The notes beneath the pieces are model-generated. The model searched no databases. It had not been told where the DNA came from and saw only the letters and a list, made by a program, of their open reading frames with translations. The translations under genes were made by a program, and so were the position numbers. From NCBI GenBank assembly GCA_021801125.1, contig JAJYYI010000024.1, positions 1 through 50,990 on the forward strand: 50,990 nucleotides of DNA, written 5' to 3'. Source of the DNA: Deltaproteobacteria bacterium. Its GTDB lineage: Bacteria > Desulfobacterota > Binatia > Binatales > Binataceae. Positions 9,401 through 16,730 of this stretch are shown piece by piece (the first letter of the stretch is position 1; each line of letters opens with the position of its first letter).

Positions 9401-9947
9401 CCACCGACCCCCCAATGGACGGATCGCGGCGGATCGCATCGGCCGCCCGGCGTAAACATCGAAAGATCCCTACATTGATGACGCCGATAAACGTCAGAAA
9501 GCCCGCGGAACAGAGTGCACCGACCACACTGTGAAGGCTAAGCTGCAGCCACTGTCCGGCGCCCGGGCTAAGACGCGCCGCAATCACCACAATCAATGAG
9601 AGCAAGGCCACAACCGTTGAGTGGCCGAGCGCAAAAAAGAGACCCGTCGAGGCCGTTCGCTGACCGTCTTGGCGAAGCTTACGCGTTACGTTGTCAATCG
9701 CGGCGATGTGGTCGGCGTCGAAGCCATGGCGCAGTCCTAGGCAATAAGCCAAAACGCCAGCACCTAGCAGCGTTCCGCTTCCAACGAACGACAGAGCGGC
9801 AAGCGAAATACACGCCACAATATTCACGCCGCACATGGTAACCAGCGGCGCACAGATGATTTGATTTCCTCCAGGCGCAGTAACTGGGACAGTGGAAAGA
9901 ACGGAAAGAGATGACGGGGTTTGCGGTTTAAGCGAGTTCACGCGCAT
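6459..9947 (-). CDS. fusion of a NiCoT nickel/cobalt permease and a TonB-dependent outer-membrane receptor
   Basis: A single uninterrupted 1162-codon frame. Residues about 40-350 form a NiCoT (HoxN/NixA) permease: RHGFDADHIAAIDN at 73-86, FFALGHSTVV, LSFDTASE and SLVDTLDG, with multiple membrane helices. Residues 361-386 look like an internal signal peptide: basic LTRR, then a hydrophobic stretch, ending ALA before Glu387 (8787-8867). After it come a carboxypeptidase-regulatory-like beta domain (about 390-475), a plug domain (INELPAGNNTT, MPGVARDLDGQFHVRG) and a 22-strand-type barrel to the C-terminus. The receptor part is full length for an Oar-like receptor. The ATG at 9947 has no clear Shine-Dalgarno sequence. 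It lies 497 bases downstream of a stand-alone NiCoT gene under a cobalamin riboswitch. Cleavage at 386 would release two working proteins. Confidence 0.9.
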   Translation of the reverse strand: MRVNSLKPQTPSSLSVLSTVPVTAPGGNQIICAPLVTMCGVNIVACISLAALSFVGSGTLLGAGVLAYCLGLRHGFDADHIAAIDNVTRKLRQDGQRTASTGLFFALGHSTVVALLSLIVVIAARLSPGAGQWLQLSLHSVVGALCSAGFLTFIGVINVGIFRCLRRAADAIRRDPSIGGSVEAIDQLLADRGITTRLFGFLYRRVQASWNMYPIGLLFGLSFDTASEIAILGLSTAAALHSGLPLWGVTVFPLLFAAGMSLVDTLDGILVMTIYDWTFTDAARKLRFNLVLTGLSAGLALFVAAGEWLRLFGGWLHFDGLLYRMLSLSSTARVGILATGIIVVAWLLSRRRYSRLFQQGRALTRRVVLGVSTALVTLLSRQPALAEGNGRAVVTVRGHATDALKRPLPDVQIELKRADQTVVSRAQSDEHGDFVLRRVPPGVFAAIGSKKGFKPAIVIVQVDGSRPPKSITLALESEHALSVPLQTSRLPSQVRLSSTGANQYTLTQNDINELPAGNNTTMTGVLTQMPGVARDLDGQFHVRGEHADFQWRINGLMLPLDVTTEPGFGQFLNSRLIRSVSLLDGILPAQYGYRNSAVIDIRTKDGCEQPIGVFTAYGGMRQTAEPSFEWAGCKGKLSYYVTGFYEYSALGLDSATPGPMPIHDYTNQGQGFGYFTYDLSSSARLSLITGITVMNNQFPNVPNQPVLYNLAGVNPANYPSTIIDSGLEQDDYFGLLALSGTVGPSFSYQLAYGGHYNTQLFNPDPIGDMIYQGVASDVTHTDLANTLEGDATYQLTHNHLLGFGFYAGRYNIAFNNYSLVFPVNSQGQQTSDVPEAIADEFHGTDTLLGVYLQDTWQVTEKLRATYGARFDEALGFVKGNQISPDINLLYQATKTTAVHAGFARYFQPPPFSGVSPLSFQKFAGTTGALSQSGNPFPYPERDWYWDAGVVDHLTPNLTLGQDSYFRLSKHYLDEGQFGFVPIYIPFNYDHGYGWGFEETLAYNREDLTVRINFTAARDEEMGVASGQYNFTAAELAYMADHYFILDHEPLFGANGGIVYRWGKYLLSIDGLFGSGYRGGFANTEQLPIWWWLNLGAGRSFYIPGIGQAWDQLTLINIFNRTNLVRPATGIGFFEAAYGPRLALYNAVTIPLSFLAPPSSFKP

Positions 9948-10444
9948 GTCAGTCTGCTAGTCGGACGCCTGGGCGCAGGCGTTACACCTTCTCATCGTAG
10001 GAAGAAGCAATGCTCGACGGTCCGCTGGGTTGGGGGGTTCGCGCAACGAGTTGCGGCACTCGTCGGTAGGCGTTCCGCTAACAACATCAGACCATTAGCC
10101 CTCCCCAGACAGCGAAGAACCCTGGTGTTGTGCACGTGTCCTCGGGTTCAGCGCAGGCAAGACCAGTATCATCGAACATCCTGCCCGTCAAGAAAATTTG
10201 ATCCCCTCCCAAGTCATGGAAGAGATTGAGGCTCGCTTTCGATTCGGAGAGCTGGCTATTTCCGTATCTAAATCGTGCCTGTGCAGCGTCGCACTCAGAC
10301 ATGCAACGCTGTTGTCAGACCGTACGGCCTTAGGTGGCCAGCATACGGCGTCAGGGGAGCCGGGGCGGGCTTTCTTGGATTGCCGAGTGAGGCAACCTCG
10401 AGCTCCGACCCGTTCGCCCTCGACGTGGCAGAAAGCGTCGCACT
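9948..10444 (-). other. non-coding gap between the two NiCoT genes
   Basis: This 497-base stretch holds no convincing gene. It was read for a second cobalamin riboswitch and shows none of the B12-box segments seen at 11.6-11.8 kb. A short perfect hairpin, ACGCCTG-GGCG-CAGGCGT at 9965-9982, lies 17 bases before the fusion gene's ATG and could affect translation. Another small inverted repeat (CGCAAC/GTTGCG) is at 10042-10055. Neither is followed by a T tract. Confidence 0.5.
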
Positions 10445-11485
10445 TTACCGGCGCCTGTACAGCAGCCACGCCACACACCAAGCCGCCAGTAGAACAAGCG
10501 TAACGATCAAACCCATGGAGAAAGAGTCAAGCTTTTCGGCCAAACTGCGTAGCCCACCTCGGCTGGAGGCCGCGAATTTAATCCACCCCACGAGCGCTAC
10601 ACCCAGGGCGACTCCCGCCGACACACCGGTGACCGTCAAATTGAATGATAGCTTTCTCGCGGGGTCGGAGAAGGTCCAATCGTACATCCCCATCATGAAG
10701 GCGCCATCCATGCCGTCGATCAGCACCATTCCCGCCGTAAGCATCACTGGAAAGATCATGATGGTCCACAGTGGCAGCGTGCCGTGGGAAGCCGCCTCGC
10801 CGGAAAAGCCGAGCACCGCGACCTCGGTTGCGGTGTCGAAACCTAAGCCGAAAAGAAACCCGATCACCAGCATCTGCCAACTCGCGCTTATTCGCCGGTA
10901 TATAGTCGAAAAGATTCTCCCGATGAGGCCGCGCTGGCTTAGCAGCGACTCAAATTCACGGCTCCAACCGTCTGCCTTCACATCAGTTGTGCTGGCGACC
11001 CGACGCAACTGAAAGAAGATCGCGATATTGATCGCGCCCATTACCGTTAGGAACGAGGCCGGGGCAAGCCTGCTCAAACTACCGCCCGACAAGCGGGTAA
11101 GAAGCTCGTGGCCTACGTGCGAATGTCCGGCTGCGATCATAAGCACGCACAGGAGCATTACGGTCGCCGAATGTCCGAGCGCGAAGAACACTCCGATAGT
11201 GAGGTTACGCTTTCCGTCGTGCCGCAGTTTTCGCGTTACATTGTCGATGGCCGCAATATGGTCAGCGTCGAAACCGTGGCGCATTCCGAAAAGAAAGCAC
11301 AACGCACCTAAGCTCAGCACCGACCGGTCTATGGCGGCCGCGAAGCTCGCCAGGGCTAGCCACGCGCTCAACGCCAATACGAACAGAGCGCAGAAGAGCA
11401 CGGCAGCTTGGCGCCGCATTGACCGGTTGACCAGCACACCTGTTGAGCGCAGGGCGAGGCACGAAGAGCTACTGCCCGAGGACAT
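10445..11485 (-). CDS. NiCoT-family nickel/cobalt permease, probably a cobalt importer
   Basis: A 346-residue inner-membrane permease. The NiCoT signature RHGFDADHIAAIDN is at 69-82 (HX4DH in helix 2), followed by FFALGHSATV, GLGFDTATE and GMVLIDGMDG, with about eight membrane helices in all, and the length is normal. NiCoTs import Ni2+ or Co2+. The cobalamin riboswitch immediately upstream argues for cobalt as the physiological substrate. The ATG at 11485 sits 7 bases after an ACGAGG that is itself the 3' arm of the riboswitch terminator, so translation and transcription are controlled together. It shares clear similarity with the permease half of the downstream fusion, consistent with duplication. 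Confidence 0.95.
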   Translation of the reverse strand: MSSGSSSSCLALRSTGVLVNRSMRRQAAVLFCALFVLALSAWLALASFAAAIDRSVLSLGALCFLFGMRHGFDADHIAAIDNVTRKLRHDGKRNLTIGVFFALGHSATVMLLCVLMIAAGHSHVGHELLTRLSGGSLSRLAPASFLTVMGAINIAIFFQLRRVASTTDVKADGWSREFESLLSQRGLIGRIFSTIYRRISASWQMLVIGFLFGLGFDTATEVAVLGFSGEAASHGTLPLWTIMIFPVMLTAGMVLIDGMDGAFMMGMYDWTFSDPARKLSFNLTVTGVSAGVALGVALVGWIKFAASSRGGLRSLAEKLDSFSMGLIVTLVLLAAWCVAWLLYRRR

Positions 11486-11515
11486 GAAAAAACCTCGTTT
11501 CCTGAGGAAACGAGG
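11486..11515 (-). terminator. intrinsic terminator of the cobalamin riboswitch, embedding the ribosome-binding site
   Basis: On the minus strand, CCTCGTTTCC (11515-11506), loop TCA and GGAAACGAGG (11502-11493) form a perfect 10-bp hairpin followed by TTTTTT (11492-11487). The start codon follows one base later. The 3' arm contains the Shine-Dalgarno-like ACGAGG, so folding would both terminate transcription and hide the ribosome site. Upstream GGAAACG (11558-11552) can pair with CGTTTCC (11512-11506) of the 5' arm and is a candidate antiterminator. Confidence 0.9.
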
Positions 11516-11584
11516 CTCACGTAGCCGGCAAGGCCAAGCTCACGGACGCTCCGTTTCCACGCGGAGAATTTCTGTCCGATCCGT

Positions 11585-11776
11585 CTCGGGTAGGTCTCCT
11601 GGCTCGTGGCTTTCAAGGGTCTTCCCGACCCTTACCGCCGCCTTTCAGCCTTCCCCAGGCTTGGCCTGAGTGGCTCAAACGAAAGACGGCTTGCCACATA
11701 CAGTGGCGGGACCGCGCCGGCCTTTCACCGGCTTCCCTGTTATGCCCTCGCGGGCACCCGACACGCCAAACTTACG
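11585..11776 (-). ncRNA. cobalamin (B12) riboswitch
   Basis: The minus strand carries the conserved segments of the cobalamin riboswitch in order: GGTGCCCGCGAGGG near the 5' end (about 11759-11746), GGAAGCCGGTGAAAGGC, then CCCGCCACTGT (11710-11700), and the B12 box GCCAGGAGACC (11604-11594). The element starts a few bases after a good promoter and ends about 70 bases before a terminator hairpin that overlaps the NiCoT start. In this class, adenosylcobalamin or a related corrinoid bound to the RNA turns off the downstream gene. The boundaries are approximate to about 10 bases. Confidence 0.95.
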
Positions 11777-11783
11777 GTAGCAG

Positions 11784-11812
11784 TGAATATCGAACTGCGA
11801 ACTTCATGTCAA
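11784..11812 (-). promoter_or_regulatory. sigma-70-type promoter of the riboswitch-NiCoT transcript
   Basis: On the minus strand, a perfect -35 TTGACA (11812-11807), a 17-base spacer and TATTCA as the -10 (11789-11784). The predicted start at about 11777 coincides with the 5' edge of the riboswitch, which supports the call although the -10 is weak. Confidence 0.65.
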
Positions 11813-11831
11813 GCAAGCCAACTAGGCTAGC

Positions 11832-12327
11832 GTCAGCCGGAGCGGAAGGCAGGCATCAAGCGATCGTGGTTTAGCGAGGAACAAATCATCGGGGTGCTGA
11901 AGGTTGCCGAGGCAGGGCAAAAACGGCGCAGGCGCGCCGCAAGCACCCACCCTCGACACGGACCCCTGCGGATGCTGAATTGAGCGCGCGGATCATCGGA
12001 ATCCACCGCTGCTCGCGCCAGGCCAGCGGCGCCCCGAGCATCTACGCCGAACTCAAGCAACCGGGCATCCAGGTGGGATGCAAGCCGAGGTTAAGAGGTC
12101 GATGGGCTCGGTGGGCGACTGTTTCGACAATGCGATGAGCGAGAGTTTCTTTGCCACGGTCGAATGCGAGCCGCTCGAGCGCCGGCGCTTCAAGACCCAT
12201 GTCGACGCCCGCATCGCCGTCTTCGACTTCATCGAGAACTGGGACAATCCTCATCATCACCATTCCGCCCCGGGCTACCTATCGCTGCTTGCCTAAGGAC
12301 GCCTTCATCGAGGTCAGACGGAGCGGA
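11832..12327 (+). repeat. 14/15-base direct repeat flanking the IS3 remnant
   Basis: GTCAGCCGGAGCGGA (11832-11846) and GTCAGACGGAGCGGA (12313-12327) differ at one position and bracket the transposase fragments in direct orientation. IS3 ends are normally inverted repeats with 3-4-base target duplications, so this is not a standard IS3 boundary. It could be a recombination scar. Confidence 0.5.
11855..12296 (+). pseudogene. degraded IS3-family transposase (OrfA and OrfB fragments)
   Basis: Three pieces of an IS3-type transposase lie in order, with the rest deleted. 11855-11935 encodes IKRSWFSEEQIIGVLKVAEA, the start of OrfA (helix-turn-helix). About 11967-12089 encodes ARIIGIHRCSRQASGAPSIY and the following helix of OrfB, in another frame. 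12099-12296 encodes MGSVGDCFDNAMSESFFATV through FIENWDNPHHHHSAPGYLSL, the C-terminal end of the OrfB DDE domain with the catalytic Glu. The central part of OrfB with the two catalytic Asp residues is missing, so the element cannot transpose itself. Confidence 0.9.
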
Positions 12328-12663
12328 ACATGAGAACCTGGCACGCTCTGCGCACCCCTTGGCCGCCAGAAGATTTGAGCGCCAAATGGTGCTGGAAACC
12401 GCGGCCTCGGATCCAGAACCCGTATGCTTTTGGTCTTCAGCCTCAAACCGCGTGAAGGCAGGGCCGAAATGCTGGTGCCAGACCAATGCCAAGAGGACAC
12501 TTTCAACGACCCTAAACCAATCAACGAACCAAGCCCAACACGGTCAACCAAAACGAGGCAGGTCCACGCCATCCATCAAATTTCACGAATTAGATACCGG
12601 TTTTTAATTGAAATTTAATCGAAGCCGCACTGAGTCTTCAACGTCTAGCCTCAAAGACCAAAC
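12328..12663. other. non-coding stretch after the IS3 remnant
   Basis: 336 bases with no credible gene. The composition becomes AT-richer towards 12540-12620. It may be residual transposon or neighbouring accessory DNA, but no terminal repeat or recognisable protein fragment could be identified. Confidence 0.4.
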
Positions 12664-12693
12664 TTGGGCAGAGCCTCGTTAAGCAGTACAACG

Positions 12694-14010
12694 GTGAAAG
12701 TGGATTCCCCAGCGTGGCGTAACGCACTCGATAAAATCCGTCTATGGAACGCCGACGTGCCCCACACGCTGATCGCCAGCCGGGCGATTCGCGGTGTCGG
12801 ACAGGGAATGATGCTCGCCGACTTCGCCTTATACCTAAGGGCGCTAGGATGGAACGCCGCCGGAATTGGCGCGCTGCTGAGTTTGGGAGCATTGGGCGAG
12901 ATCATCGCTTGTATCTTTGTCGGATGGGCGGGCGGCCGCGGAAGCAAAAAGCTGATGCTCATTGTTGGAGAGAGTCTGACGCTCGCCGCCTGCCTTATCG
13001 CGACTTACTCCAAAGCCGCTCCGATGCTCGCGGCGGCGTCGTTATTGGGCGGCCTTGGCCAGCGCTCCAACGGTTCTCCGGGACCGTTTTCGCCGGCGGA
13101 ACAAGCGTTGTTCGCAGACTTTTCATCGCTTTCCAGTTTAGGGGCGATATTGAGTATCAATTCGGCCACCGGCTTCGCCGGTCTCGGAACGGGAGCTTTA
13201 ACGGGCGCTTGGCTCGTCGCCTGGGGAGGACGATTTTCAGATGGGGAAATCTTTCGTCCCCTGTTCATCTTCTCGGCAACTGCCGCGTTTGCAAACATGC
13301 TCTTGCTCGCGTCGATCTCCGAACCTCCGAATCAGCAGCGCGACGAAGCCGCTTCGGCCGTCGAAGACGGGGCCGTCAGGCGGTCGGACGGGCGGTCTTT
13401 GAGCTGGTTGGTTTTGACCAACCTTCTCAACGGCGCCGCTATTGGCATGGCTGATCTTTTGGTGCCGTTCTGGTTTGCGAAGCAATTTCACGCGAGACCG
13501 TCGTCAATAAGCCTGCTGATGGCGCTGACGTTTTTTCTGACCGCGTTGCTGGCCTGCACGGCAGCGTTCCTGGTTTATCGAGTAGGACATCTGAAGTTGC
13601 TCCTGCGAACCCAGTTCATATCGGCTGGGCTGCTGGTCGTGTTGCCCCTAATCCCGCTTTATTGGCTAGCCTGCGCGATACTCGCAGCGCGCTACGCCCT
13701 GACACGCTCGCCGGCCGGCGTGAGGCAGACTCTCACGAACGCCTCGGTGCAGCGGAAAAGGATCGGGCTCGCCACCGGCCTCAACGTTTCCTCGCTGCAG
13801 GCCGGCCAGCTTTTCGCCCCGTTGCTCGCGGGTCTGCTGATGGACCACGGACGAAACGCTGTTCCCTTTTTTCTGGCCGCAGCTTGCCAAGCGTTCGCGG
13901 TGCGCTTCTACAAGCGTTCGTTTCGCGAGCTGGCGCTGGATGCGCGAACCGAGCCTACGCTCCAGGGATCGGAGCCCAGCCGCTCGCGTGCGCCGAGCCT
14001 CTCAAGCTGA
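12694..14010 (+). CDS. MFS transporter
   Basis: A protein of about 438 residues with roughly 12 hydrophobic helices in two halves, joined by a charged loop around residues 230-250 (NQQRDEAASAVEDGAVRR). An MFS-like A motif occurs after helix 2 (GWAGGRGSKKLM). The frame extends to a TTG at 12664; the GTG at 12694 is a reasonable start, but no strong Shine-Dalgarno sequence precedes either. It is the first of three plus-strand genes with a glycosyltransferase and a PAP2 phosphatase, so a substrate linked to envelope building is possible. Substrate and direction are not deducible from sequence. Confidence 0.82.
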   Translation: MKVDSPAWRNALDKIRLWNADVPHTLIASRAIRGVGQGMMLADFALYLRALGWNAAGIGALLSLGALGEIIACIFVGWAGGRGSKKLMLIVGESLTLAACLIATYSKAAPMLAAASLLGGLGQRSNGSPGPFSPAEQALFADFSSLSSLGAILSINSATGFAGLGTGALTGAWLVAWGGRFSDGEIFRPLFIFSATAAFANMLLLASISEPPNQQRDEAASAVEDGAVRRSDGRSLSWLVLTNLLNGAAIGMADLLVPFWFAKQFHARPSSISLLMALTFFLTALLACTAAFLVYRVGHLKLLLRTQFISAGLLVVLPLIPLYWLACAILAARYALTRSPAGVRQTLTNASVQRKRIGLATGLNVSSLQAGQLFAPLLAGLLMDHGRNAVPFFLAAACQAFAVRFYKRSFRELALDARTEPTLQGSEPSRSRAPSLSS

Positions 14011-14078
14011 AACGTCTCGACAAGTGCGCAGCGATGGAAGTACTCGCTACGGTAAAGGCGGAGGAAAGAAAGAATACG

Positions 14079-15389
14079 ATGACAACCAGATTGGTGGGGT
14101 TTATCGACCGTTGGCTTGCCGTACCCTTGAGCTTGACTTTGCGATGGCTCGCATGCGGCGTCACGGCCGTGCGCGGCCGGCGCAGCATACCCGCACGGGG
14201 ACAGACGATTTGCCTCGCGAAATTCGCCCGCCTCGGCAGCATCATCAATACCATACCGACGCTGCAAGCGGTGCGTGAGCGCTACCCCTCAGCGCATATC
14301 GTCTATGTGACATTCGCGCGACACCGAGAACTCGTCCGGCGTCTTTCGTACATCGACGAAGGCTTGTTTATCGACGAACATTCCGCGCTTACGTTAGTTT
14401 ATTCTTTTTACGTCGCGACGCGGCGCCTAAGACAACTATCTCCTAGCTTTTACTTGGATCTACAGTGCTACACGCTCACCTATTTTTCAGCGCTGGTCGC
14501 AACACTGAGCGGTGCTTCGCGAACCATTGGCTTTTTCCGTCAGTCGAGCCTCGCGAAGAAGCGCTTGCTCGATAACGCCATATACTTCAACGCGTTTCAG
14601 CCACTGCAAACCGGGTTCGAGCAGGTTGCCGCCGTGATCGGGTGCGAATTACGCGCTTCGTCGAAAACTGATAATTACTGCTTGACTACTCTTGCGAGGG
14701 ACAGAGAGGAGCTGGAGCGTTATCTAGACCCTGAAGACACAATGGCCACGCCGCTACTGGTGATCAACCCGAACGCTTCCGCCGCCTGTCTTGAACGCCG
14801 ATGGCCCAGGGAGCGTTTCGCCGAAACGGCTTACGCGCTGCTCAGGCGAATCCCCGATTTGCGTATCATGCTGATCGGGACGGCCGAAGAGCGCGGCTAC
14901 GTCGAGGGGCTGCGTTTCGCCATCGACTCCAACCATGAACGGGTGTTGAACCTTGCCGGAATGCTCTCGGTGGGAGGTCTGCTGGCGCTGCTCAAGCGAG
15001 CGAGCTGCCTGCTCACCAATGACAGCGGTCCGATGCACTTGGCCTTCGCGCTGGGAATCCCGACAGTTGCCCTGTTTGGTCCAGTTAATCCGCAAGACCA
15101 TGTCTCTCAGGCTAACCAGCAAAAAACGGTCATTTTCTATCAGCCGGTCTCTTGCAGTCCATGCATGCAGCGGATCCCCGTGGCCTCGGTCCGAGACGCA
15201 TGTCTGGCACTACTCACCGCAACTCCACTGCGCGGCGGTCTCGCCGCGCAGTGGAAACCGGCCCCGCGCACGACACCCATGCCCGACCGGGATAGGATTG
15301 CCACTCGATTCCCGCCTGGTAGTTATGCTGCAATAGGCCGCTCAGGAAGGCTAAGCGACAAAGAGACAACGACGTATTTCTTACAATAA
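14079..15389 (+). CDS. glycosyltransferase family 9 (heptosyltransferase-like)
   Basis: A 436-residue GT-B enzyme. The N-terminal domain has CLAKFARLGSIINTIPTLQA, close to the heptosyltransferase start pattern. The C-terminal domain has VINPNASAACLERRWPRERF and LTNDSGPMHLAFALGIPTVA with ALFGPVNP, the nucleotide-sugar signature of GT9. Such enzymes add heptose or related sugars to LPS core at the inner membrane. The open frame reaches back into the MFS gene; the ATG at 14079 is taken, with GGAGG 14 bases upstream (rather far), and the ATG at 14034 is the alternative. The last about 55 residues (after LLTATPLRG) look non-homologous and contain a perfect 14-bp DNA inverted repeat. Confidence 0.88.
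   Translation: MTTRLVGFIDRWLAVPLSLTLRWLACGVTAVRGRRSIPARGQTICLAKFARLGSIINTIPTLQAVRERYPSAHIVYVTFARHRELVRRLSYIDEGLFIDEHSALTLVYSFYVATRRLRQLSPSFYLDLQCYTLTYFSALVATLSGASRTIGFFRQSSLAKKRLLDNAIYFNAFQPLQTGFEQVAAVIGCELRASSKTDNYCLTTLARDREELERYLDPEDTMATPLLVINPNASAACLERRWPRERFAETAYALLRRIPDLRIMLIGTAEERGYVEGLRFAIDSNHERVLNLAGMLSVGGLLALLKRASCLLTNDSGPMHLAFALGIPTVALFGPVNPQDHVSQANQQKTVIFYQPVSCSPCMQRIPVASVRDACLALLTATPLRGGLAAQWKPAPRTTPMPDRDRIATRFPPGSYAAIGRSGRLSDKETTTYFLQ
15224..15255 (+). repeat. perfect 14-bp inverted repeat inside the GT9 gene
   Basis: TCCACTGCGCGGCG (15224-15237), loop GTCT and its exact complement (15242-15255). There is no T tract on either side. It lies where the conserved GT9 domain ends and an unusual C-terminal tail begins. 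Confidence 0.7.
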
Positions 15390-15474
15390 AGGCTGTCACT
15401 GGCAATACGAAATGACGCCTCACACGGCGACCGCAAATCTAGGCCAGAGGCGAATGCGAGAACGGAGACCAGTT

Positions 15475-16440
15475 ATGAAACCTCGTGTAGGGTTCAGCGT
15501 GTACTTGGCGGCTGCGATCGCCTTACACAGCTCAGTGGCTTTTGCCCTCAACTTTCCCATTGGCCACGCGCCTACGCAAGCAATCATAGCCGGTTCAGCC
15601 GCCGCTGCTATCCTGCCGACGGTGCCTCTGATGTTACAGGGCCAGAGCGGGTTCTCACTGCTCGGGTCGGAGCTTACCGCCGACGGCGAGTATCTCGGCA
15701 ACAACTTGGTTTGGGACGCCGAGGATGTGGTCACTTCACCACTTTATATAGCCGACGAAAACAGCCCCTTCCGCTCCGGGGAGTTTTACCTAATTGTGTT
15801 TGGGTTGGGAGCCGTGTGGAGCGGCTCGTTCGGGCTCGACAAAATAATGAAAAACAACCTCGTGTCGATGAGCGGGACGGATGCGGGCTTGCTCGAGCAT
15901 GTCAGCTATGGCCTCGTCAGTTCAGCGACCGCCGGACTTTACGGCTACGGACTATATTCGGGCGATACCCGGGCGCGTGACATGGCGATAACCGCGGGTG
16001 AAGGCGCCGGCATCGCGACGCTCTTGGACGCCGCTATCATAAAGCCCGCATTCGGTCGGCTGAGACCGCGCCAGACCAACAATCACGGGGCTTTCTTTTC
16101 CGGAGGCGCGTCGTTCGTCTCGGGCGACGTGACACCGATGTTCGGCTTGGCGGCCGGCGTGAGTGAGTATTTCAATAACGCCTGGTACGTTGCGGCGCCC
16201 ATCTATGCCGCTGCGTTTACCGACGGGTTTGGCCGGATGGGGTACAACGCGCACTGGTTCTCGGACGTAGTCGGCGCCGCGCTGCTCGGTACACTCACGA
16301 CCGAGTTGTTGATTCACCTGCACGCCGAGCACGCCTTGGACAGCGGCAGCCGATGGCATCTGTTTGCCGAAACTCCGCCACCGACTCCGATGGACCCGAA
16401 CGGCTTCGGGTTCGGGGTCGGACTGGCGTACAACTGGTAG
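15475..16440 (+). CDS. exported PAP2-superfamily phosphatase
   Basis: A 321-residue protein with a signal peptide (MKPRVGFSVYLAAAIALHSS, cleavage near VAFA-L). The PAP2 acid-phosphatase motifs are KX6RP at Lys190-Pro198 and RX5HX3D at Arg254, His260 and Asp264. The middle motif is SGD (216-218) where most enzymes have SGH, so the usual acid/base His is Asp. Family members dephosphorylate lipid phosphates such as undecaprenyl pyrophosphate or phosphatidic acid in or outside the inner membrane. The ATG at 15475 has GGAG 7 bases upstream. It follows the GT9 gene by 85 bases on the same strand. Confidence 0.85.
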   Translation: MKPRVGFSVYLAAAIALHSSVAFALNFPIGHAPTQAIIAGSAAAAILPTVPLMLQGQSGFSLLGSELTADGEYLGNNLVWDAEDVVTSPLYIADENSPFRSGEFYLIVFGLGAVWSGSFGLDKIMKNNLVSMSGTDAGLLEHVSYGLVSSATAGLYGYGLYSGDTRARDMAITAGEGAGIATLLDAAIIKPAFGRLRPRQTNNHGAFFSGGASFVSGDVTPMFGLAAGVSEYFNNAWYVAAPIYAAAFTDGFGRMGYNAHWFSDVVGAALLGTLTTELLIHLHAEHALDSGSRWHLFAETPPPTPMDPNGFGFGVGLAYNW

Positions 16441-16524
16441 ACGAGGGTGTCGGGACACTGCCGGAACCGTTGCGAGCTTCACGCGCAGGGGCGATCCCCG
16501 CTATAGACCACTGGAAAATTTCAC

Positions 16525-16545
16525 CACCGGCTTCTCGCGCCGGTG
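16525..16545. terminator. possible terminator hairpin between convergent genes
   Basis: CACCGGC and GCCGGTG form a 7-bp stem with a 7-base loop in the gap between the PAP2 gene and the oppositely oriented Met-rich gene. On the minus strand it is followed by GTGAAATTTTCC, a weak T-rich tract. Confidence 0.3.
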
Positions 16546-16730
16546 CAGGAGATCCACATCACGACAAAATGTAACGGGCCGCCCCTTACAGCTTCACGCT
16601 TGTTCATGCCTATGCCGCTTCGCGGCCAGGAACAAACGCGTGTCGCTCGCCTCAAGGAGCCATAAAACAGCCCACAGCGATACTCGCTTCGGAACTAAAC
16701 GCGGGCTGAGGCTAGCCGTTGGAAACCCGG

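Noticed and set aside
9948-10444. Second cobalamin riboswitch before the fusion gene
   Set aside because: None of the conserved B12-box segments was found on the minus strand here.
12164-12607. 147-codon open frame past the transposase remnant
   Set aside because: Its first part is a wrong-frame reading of the IS3 OrfB fragment and the rest has no homology I can name.
13662-14078. N-terminal extension of the GT9 frame
   Set aside because: It overlaps the MFS gene in another frame and has no GT9 homology; the GT9 fold begins after 14079.
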